DNA of 9,286 nucleotides from JBDIBB01 sp039812685 (GTDB lineage: Bacteria > Acidobacteriota > Vicinamibacteria > Vicinamibacterales > JAFNAJ01): the NCBI GenBank assembly GCA_039812685.1, contig JBDIBB010000147.1, positions 1 through 9,286 on the forward strand, given 5' to 3'. This document shows, in pieces, positions 5,606 to 9,286 of the stretch (position 1 is its first letter; each line of letters begins with the position of its first letter). The position numbers and the translations under genes are program-made. The notes below the pieces were generated by a model. The model saw nothing but the letters and a program-made list of their open reading frames with translations. It did not search any database and had not been told where the DNA came from.

Positions 5606-6186
5606 TGCCGGCGGCGACGCTCGCGTCCAACCCCGGCGCGCGGCTCCGCGCGCTGGTCATCGTGTCGGTGCTCGGGGGCATCGCGATCGGACTGCGCGTG
5701 CTCGACGGCGTTCCGCCCTGGTGGCTCGGCCAGCCGCGCACGCCCGTACGCTATGCGAGCCTGTTCGAACTGGAGCGCCAGCAACGCACGCGGCTCCTGG
5801 TGCCGTTCGTCTTTCCCGATGCCCTGCGCTGGCCGCCCGCGCGCATCTGGCTGGCGCCGGGCGGAGGTCGTCCCGTGCTGCTCGAGTTCGACCGCGCCGA
5901 CGGCACGGGCGTGGGACTGCTGCTGGCCCAGACGCTCGATGGCGACCACCGCCTGCCTTCCCGGCTGCTGCCCGAGCCCGCAACGCGCGAGTCCGTGCCG
6001 GGCGAGTCCGTGCCGGGCGACGGTGCCTGGCCCGACGCTCCGACGCTCGAGCGTGGAACGGCGGCCGACGGCCGCACCTTCCTCGAGCTCACGCAGGTGG
6101 TCGAAGGCCGTCGCGTGGTGCTCCGCTGGTTCGACCAGGATGCCATCCCGCTGATGAGGATGGCGCGCAGCCTGCGCCGAGGATGA
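5602..6186 (+). CDS. Single-pass membrane protein of unknown function
   Basis: This 194-residue protein belongs to no family I can name. It has a basic, short N-terminus, one hydrophobic helix at about 16-33, and then a largely hydrophilic domain with many aromatic and arginine residues and beta-like stretches (LLVPFVFPDALRW, RIWLAPGG, RVVLRWFDQDAIPLMRM). The likely topology is N-in with the domain outside. A duplicated ESVPG pentapeptide (residues 130-139) forms a flexible linker. The first of two adjacent ATG codons overlaps the stop of the M56 peptidase gene (ATGA), so the two are translationally coupled; a longer upstream frame is only a shadow of that gene. The histidine kinase starts 1 base after its stop. 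Its position suggests a partner, substrate or modulator of the peptidase or the kinase, but nothing in the sequence proves this. Confidence 0.8.
   Translation: MMPAATLASNPGARLRALVIVSVLGGIAIGLRVLDGVPPWWLGQPRTPVRYASLFELERQQRTRLLVPFVFPDALRWPPARIWLAPGGGRPVLLEFDRADGTGVGLLLAQTLDGDHRLPSRLLPEPATRESVPGESVPGDGAWPDAPTLERGTAADGRTFLELTQVVEGRRVVLRWFDQDAIPLMRMARSLRRG
5989..6018 (+). repeat. In-frame 15-bp tandem duplication in the unknown membrane protein gene
   Basis: GAGTCCGTGCCGGGC occurs twice in exact tandem (5989-6003 and 6004-6018), encoding ESVPG twice. Because the unit is a multiple of three, copy-number change would alter linker length without a frameshift. Perfect identity of the two copies suggests a recent duplication. 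Confidence 0.9.
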
Positions 6187-6187
6187 C

Positions 6188-7978
6188 GTGAAGCGACCTG
6201 CCGCCGGCCCCATCCGCAGCCGAAGCATCGTCCGCCGCGTGATGATCCTCGTCCTCACCGGCCTGACGGCCTCGCTGGCGCTGCTGGGAACGGTCAGCTG
6301 GCTCAATGTGCGCGATCTCGAGCGCGAGATGTATCGCCAGCGCGAGGTGCGCGCGCGCTGGCTCGCCCGGTACGTCGACGAGCGCTTCACCGACGTGCAG
6401 GCCACCCTGCAGGCCGTCGCCACCACGATCCGGCCCTACGTGAGCGCGCCACCCGCGGTGCTGGCCGAGGCGCTGCGCGCCCGCTACCTCGAGTCAGGCG
6501 TGGTCGACGGGCTGGCGCTCGCCGATCGCAGCGGCCGCGTGCTGGCGTCCGAGCCCGCGTCCAGCCTGCTCACGAAGGCGTGGCCCGGCCAGCGCCTGCG
6601 CGAGATGCTGGAAGGGGGACGCCCGGCCATCTCCGACGTGCTGCGCGACGAGCAGGGGCGGCGCTACATCGTGCTGGTGGTGCCCGTCAGCGGCTACGAA
6701 GGACAGCCGCTGGGGCTGGCCGTCGGCGAGCTGGCCCTGGACGGCCGGCGGTTCGCCACGATTTCCGAATCGCTCGCCTCGCACGACCTCGGACACCTCT
6801 CTCTCGTGGACAGCGCCGGCGAACTCGTCTACTGCAACTACGGTCACGCCACGGCGGCGGCCGAGACGGGCCAGGCTCTCGCCAGCGCCCGGCTGAGCAC
6901 CACGCCGTGGACCCTGGTGGTGGGCCTCGAGCCGGGGGTCGGCACGCGCATGCCGTTGTCGCTGATCTGGGGGCTCGTCGCGCCGGTCCTGCTGGTGCTG
7001 GCGTGGCTGTTCGCGCGGGGGGCCGCGGCCAGCGTCCGCCGGCCGCTGGTCGCCCTCACGCGCGAGGCGGAGCGCATCGAGGCCGGCGATCTCACGCGCG
7101 CCATCCCGCCCATGGCCGACGATGAGGTGGGGCGGCTGGCGCGGGCCTTCGAACACATGCGAGTGGCGCTGTCGGAATCGCTCGCCAGCGTGGCCGCCGA
7201 CAACGCCGCGCTGGAGCGGCGGGTCGCCGAACGCACCCGGGAGCTCGCCACGCTGAACGAGGAGCTGCGGGCGCGCGAGGAGACCAGGGCACAACTGCTC
7301 CGCAAGGTGATCCGCGCCCAGGAAGACGAGCGCAAGCGAATCGCGCGGGAACTGCACGACGAGATCGGGCAGACGCTCACCGCGCTCGCCGTCCGGCTCG
7401 ACCTGGCGCACGCCGCGGCCGTGCACGGCCCCGCCGAGCCGGCCGTGGCCGACGCGCGCGCGCTGGCCACGCGCAGCCTCGACGAACTCCACCGCCTGAT
7501 GCACGACCTACGGCCGTCGGTGCTCGACGATCTCGGCCTGTGCGCCGGACTCCGGTGGTTCGCCGATCGGCACCTGACCCGGCACGGCGTCAGCGTGCGG
7601 TTCGAGGTGACCGACTGGCCCGAGCGCCTGCCCGCGGAGCTGGAGACGGCGCTGTTCCGCGCGGCCCAGGAGGCGATGACCAACGTCGAGCGCCATGCGC
7701 GCGCCGACCACGTGCTGGTACAGTGCGGCGTGCAGGATGGCCGCCTCACCATCGAAATCGAGGACGATGGGGAGGGGTTCGACCCGGCGACGACGACGCC
7801 GCGTCCGGGCGAGGCGCGCGGCCTCGGACTGATGGGCATGCGCGAACGTGTGGAACTGTTTGGAGGCACCGTCGCCTTCGACTCCGAGCCGGGCGAGGGC
7901 ACCCGCGTCCTGATCGGCATCCCCCTGCCCTCGACGATCGTGAACCGCCATGTCGAAGATCCGCGTCCTGATCGCTGA
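6188..7978 (+). CDS. Sensor histidine kinase, DesK/NarX type (HisKA_3), with extracytoplasmic sensor and HAMP
   Basis: This 596-residue membrane kinase is arranged as TM1 (about 17-39), an extracytoplasmic region of about 215 residues (41-255) that looks like a Cache-type sensor with a second PAS-like part (FATISESLASHDLGHLSLVD), TM2 (257-277), HAMP (about 278-330), a coiled coil (about 330-375), and then the kinase core. H390 in RIARELHDEIGQ is the phosphoacceptor of the HisKA_3 dimerisation domain. The ATPase domain shows the N-box N499 (AQEAMTNVERH), DDGEGFDP (527-533) and GLGLMGMRERV (545-555), so it should be active. The GTG at 6188 has GAGGA (6179-6183) 4 bases upstream, lies 1 base after the previous stop and keeps the basic residues before TM1. 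The response regulator start overlaps its 3' end by 29 bases, so they are cognate partners. The ligand is unknown; the operon suggests a redox or envelope signal. Confidence 0.93.
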   Translation: MKRPAAGPIRSRSIVRRVMILVLTGLTASLALLGTVSWLNVRDLEREMYRQREVRARWLARYVDERFTDVQATLQAVATTIRPYVSAPPAVLAEALRARYLESGVVDGLALADRSGRVLASEPASSLLTKAWPGQRLREMLEGGRPAISDVLRDEQGRRYIVLVVPVSGYEGQPLGLAVGELALDGRRFATISESLASHDLGHLSLVDSAGELVYCNYGHATAAAETGQALASARLSTTPWTLVVGLEPGVGTRMPLSLIWGLVAPVLLVLAWLFARGAAASVRRPLVALTREAERIEAGDLTRAIPPMADDEVGRLARAFEHMRVALSESLASVAADNAALERRVAERTRELATLNEELRAREETRAQLLRKVIRAQEDERKRIARELHDEIGQTLTALAVRLDLAHAAAVHGPAEPAVADARALATRSLDELHRLMHDLRPSVLDDLGLCAGLRWFADRHLTRHGVSVRFEVTDWPERLPAELETALFRAAQEAMTNVERHARADHVLVQCGVQDGRLTIEIEDDGEGFDPATTTPRPGEARGLGLMGMRERVELFGGTVAFDSEPGEGTRVLIGIPLPSTIVNRHVEDPRPDR

Positions 7979-8603
7979 CGATCACGCCATCCTGCGCGAG
8001 GGGCTCAAGGCCCTGCTGTCGCTGGCCGACGACATCGAGGTCGTGGGCGAGGCCGCCGACGGCGAGCAGGCCGTCGAGCAGGTGCGCGCGCTGAGGCCCG
8101 ACCTGGTGCTGATGGACGTGGCGATGCCGGGCCTGGGTGGCTTGGAAGCGACGCTCGTGATCCGGCGCGACCACCCGGACGTGAAGATTCTCGTGCTGAC
8201 GCAGTACGAGGACGCCGAGTACGTGCGCCGCTTCCTGCAGGCGGGCGTGTCGGGCTACGTGCTGAAGAAGTCGGCGGGCGCCGACCTGGCAGGCTCGATT
8301 CGTGCGGCGGCCCGCGGCGGCCTGGTACTCGATCCCGACGTGGCGAAGGCCGCGATCGCGGCGCCGGCGCCCGATCGCGGGACGGCCGCCAGCCCCTACG
8401 ACTCGCTCACCAGCCGCGAGAAGCAGGTGCTGAAACTGGTGGCCGAGGGGAAGAGCAACAAGGAGGTGGCGGCCATCCTCGGCATCAGCGTGAAGACCGC
8501 CATGTCACATCGCGAGAACCTGATGGAGAAGCTCGACCTGCACAGCCGCACCGAACTGATCCACTTCGCCATCCGCGAAGGGGTGGTGCGGGTGGAACCC
8601 TGA
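7950..8603 (+). CDS. NarL/FixJ-family response regulator with LuxR-type DNA-binding domain
   Basis: This 217-residue transcription regulator has a receiver domain (about 3-118) with the acidic pair D10/D11, phosphoacceptor D56 (LMDVAMPG), T84 and K106, all the expected switch residues. A linker of about 30 residues (about 122-150) leads to a LuxR-type helix-turn-helix (about 153-208; SLTSREKQVLKLVAEGKSNK, then KTAMSHRENLMEKL). It is the partner of the HisKA_3 kinase, whose 3' end it overlaps by 29 bases; the ATG at 7950 gives the standard MSKIRVLIADDH N-terminus. It is the last gene of the operon. It may control its own operon, whose promoter at 2915 lacks a -35 box and has inverted repeats upstream, but this is inference. 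No other target can be named from this window. Confidence 0.95.
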   Translation: MSKIRVLIADDHAILREGLKALLSLADDIEVVGEAADGEQAVEQVRALRPDLVLMDVAMPGLGGLEATLVIRRDHPDVKILVLTQYEDAEYVRRFLQAGVSGYVLKKSAGADLAGSIRAAARGGLVLDPDVAKAAIAAPAPDRGTAASPYDSLTSREKQVLKLVAEGKSNKEVAAILGISVKTAMSHRENLMEKLDLHSRTELIHFAIREGVVRVEP

Positions 8604-8620
8604 AGGCCCTACCGGCCTTC
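8602..8620. terminator. Small hairpin between convergent stop codons, possible bidirectional terminator
   Basis: GAAGGCC (8602-8608) and GGCCTTC (8614-8620) form a perfect 7-bp stem with a 5-base loop. The stem begins inside the TGA of the response regulator (8601-8603), and the minus-strand gene's TAG (8611-8609) lies in the loop. Only 5 bases separate the two coding regions. No T-run follows on either strand, so termination may be weak or need a factor. Confidence 0.45.
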
Positions 8621-9034
8621 CCGTTCCCGGCGCTCCACCTCGCGCTCGATCTCCGCCAGCCTGGAAGCCGTCTCGCCGTCGGCCGCGCGCTCGTCCTGCC
8701 CCTGGTCATCGCCCGTGAAGTAGGCCTCGCCCGTCCGCGTGCGCGGCCCGAGGGCCAGCGCCGTGGCGTGCATCGCCTCGCGGCCGGCCGCCCACGCCCG
8801 CCGCGCCGCGTAGTCGAGCACCAGCGCGATGCCGATGAACGGCAGGAACATGGCGAAGGCCGCGCCCATCATCGGCGCCGCCACCAGCAGCAGCGGAAGC
8901 GGGAGGCGCAGGAACCGGGAACCGGCAGGCCCGCCAAGGATGCCGCCCTGCCCCGAGAGCGTGACGATCTCCCAACTGGTGCAGTTGAAGTAGAAGCCCG
9001 CCGCTGCCTGTTCGCCGCTGATCCGCCGTGACAT
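8609..9034 (-). CDS. Small membrane protein of unknown function
   Basis: This 141-residue minus-strand protein is not in a family I can name. It opens with a short polar N-terminus containing FYFNCTSWEIVTLSGQGG (residues 14-31), followed by a strongly hydrophobic stretch at about 42-74 (one long helix or a tight hairpin, with prolines inside). A charged C-terminal tail ends in a probable short coiled coil rich in Glu and Arg (about 122-140). It is probably anchored in the cytoplasmic membrane with a cytosolic tail. The ATG at 9034 is chosen because GAGGAG (9047-9042) lies 7 bases before it; longer frames beginning upstream have an arginine-run N-terminus that looks like non-coding GC-rich sequence. 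It converges on the response regulator and diverges from the partial gene at the right edge. Base composition and codon style match the neighbours. Confidence 0.75.
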   Translation of the reverse strand: MSRRISGEQAAAGFYFNCTSWEIVTLSGQGGILGGPAGSRFLRLPLPLLLVAAPMMGAAFAMFLPFIGIALVLDYAARRAWAAGREAMHATALALGPRTRTGEAYFTGDDQGQDERAADGETASRLAEIEREVERREREGR

Positions 9035-9041
9035 GATGTCT

Positions 9042-9047
9042 CTCCTC
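9042..9047 (-). promoter_or_regulatory. Ribosome binding site fixing the start of the minus-strand gene
   Basis: On the minus strand GAGGAG is followed by 7 bases (AGACATC) and ATG, the best Shine-Dalgarno match in the window. It selects the start at 9034 over longer alternatives and shows this gene has a normal leader, unlike ppa and the nonaheme gene. No clear -10 element is seen upstream of it. Confidence 0.7.
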
Positions 9048-9062
9048 GCCGCTGCCGGCCCG

Positions 9063-9068
9063 TAAGAT
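9063..9068 (+). promoter_or_regulatory. Possible -10 element (TAAGAT) for the right-edge gene
   Basis: TAAGAT matches the TANNNT pattern and faces the + strand gene starting at 9217, which would give a leader of about 140 bases. No ATG follows at the leaderless distance: the triplet 6 bases downstream is ATT, followed by GTG. The match is short and could be chance. Confidence 0.3.
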
Positions 9069-9125
9069 GTGACCATTGTGCGCCGGCGGCGGCGCCGCGC
9101 CAATCGGGCCGGCACCCGAGAGACA

Positions 9126-9185
9126 CGGGGTCGAGTCCGGACAGGCGCAACTCAATGACCCGAGCCGACCCCGGCAGGACGCCGG
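9126..9185 (+). other. Hairpin-rich stretch of the divergent intergenic region
   Basis: CGGGGTCG (9126-9133) is the exact complement of CGACCCCG (9166-9173), giving an 8-bp long-range stem. CCGGC (9171-9175) and GCCGG (9181-9185) form a second, mutually exclusive 5-bp stem because they share bases 9171-9173. The region lies in the putative leader of the right-edge gene. I do not recognise a known riboswitch class in it. Confidence 0.35.
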
Positions 9186-9191
9186 AATCGC

Positions 9192-9213
9192 GCCTCGGGA
9201 AAACACCCGAGGC
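9192..9213 (+). promoter_or_regulatory. Perfect hairpin covering the ribosome binding site of the right-edge gene
   Basis: GCCTCGGG (9192-9199) and CCCGAGGC (9206-9213) pair perfectly over 8 bp around a 6-base A-rich loop (AAAACA). The only Shine-Dalgarno-like sequence before the ATG at 9217, GAGG (9209-9212), lies in the right arm, and the stem ends 3 bases before the ATG. As RNA this would hide the ribosome binding site; as DNA it is a 22-base operator-like palindrome. There is no T-run, so it is not an intrinsic terminator. Confidence 0.5.
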
Positions 9214-9216
9214 CAC

Positions 9217-9286
9217 ATGCTCAAAGAACTGCTCAGCGGCCATCCCGCCTGGATGGTGAACCTGACGGCCGTCAGCCTGGCGGCCG
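9217..9286 (+). CDS. Start of an unidentified gene cut by the right edge
   Basis: From the ATG at 9217 the frame stays open to the end of the window, giving 23 codons (MLKELLSGHPAWMVNLTAVSL then AA). GAGG at 9209-9212 lies 4 bases upstream. The sequence is a short amphipathic start followed by what may be the beginning of a hydrophobic helix, so a membrane protein is possible, but too little is present to name a family. The frame is also open upstream of the ATG for more than 90 bases, so the start is likely but not proven. Confidence 0.5.
   Translation, partial: MLKELLSGHPAWMVNLTAVSLAA

Noticed and set aside
3883..6426. 847-codon open frame on the minus strand
   Set aside because: It is antisense to four well-supported genes, has low-complexity Arg/Ala/Ser composition and matches no domain. 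Long antisense frames are expected in DNA this GC-rich.
9035..9115. Upstream extension of the minus-strand membrane protein to a start at 9115
   Set aside because: The added 27 residues are an Arg run of GC-rich character, whereas the ATG at 9034 has a strong GAGGAG at 7 bases.
9069..9158. Leaderless 29-codon ORF (GTG or ATT start) after the TAAGAT element
   Set aside because: Arg-rich low-complexity peptide, no proper ATG at the leaderless spacing and no ribosome binding site; likely non-coding leader.

Overview
The window is very GC-rich (my estimate by eye is about 70%), densely coding and almost entirely on the + strand. The gene mix (a CbcL-like nonaheme/diheme electron-transfer pair, an M56 peptidase, a DesK/NarL-type two-component system) and the leaderless-type promoters suggest a soil or sediment bacterium with respiratory flexibility. 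Acidobacteriota (Vicinamibacteria-like) is my best guess, but this is inference from style and no marker gene settles it. I see no tRNA, rRNA, CRISPR array, transposase or attachment site, and nothing that clearly marks recent transfer.

Left part (1-2685): the 3' end of hypF (carbamoyltransferase for [NiFe]-hydrogenase maturation) enters from the left edge. It is followed by five copies of a C4-containing heptamer that could form a G-quadruplex on the opposite strand. A leaderless-type promoter comes next, then ppa (inorganic pyrophosphatase) and, only 4 bases later, a tryptophanase-type beta-eliminating lyase carrying the residues that separate tryptophanase from tyrosine phenol-lyase.

Gap 2686-2926: no gene; two inverted-repeat clusters, then a second leaderless-type promoter with the same TAGAnT-N6-ATG layout.

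Central operon (2927-8603): six + strand genes with stop/start overlaps or a 1-base gap. They encode a nine-haem membrane-anchored cytochrome c, a four-helix FdnI/HydC-type cytochrome b, an M56 (BlaR1-type) membrane zinc peptidase without a sensor domain, a single-pass protein of unknown function, a sensor histidine kinase with an extracytoplasmic sensory region, and a NarL-type response regulator. The first two probably form a quinol-linked electron-transfer module across the cytoplasmic membrane. The last two are a regulatory pair. The peptidase and its small partner sit between them, which makes the operon look like a combined respiration and envelope-signalling unit. That functional link is inference from gene order.

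Right part (8604-9286): a convergent minus-strand gene encodes a small unknown membrane protein; its stop codon lies in the same short hairpin that begins at the response regulator stop. A divergent, hairpin-rich intergenic stretch follows, and then the first codons of another + strand gene cut by the right edge, whose putative ribosome binding site lies in the arm of a perfect 8-bp stem.
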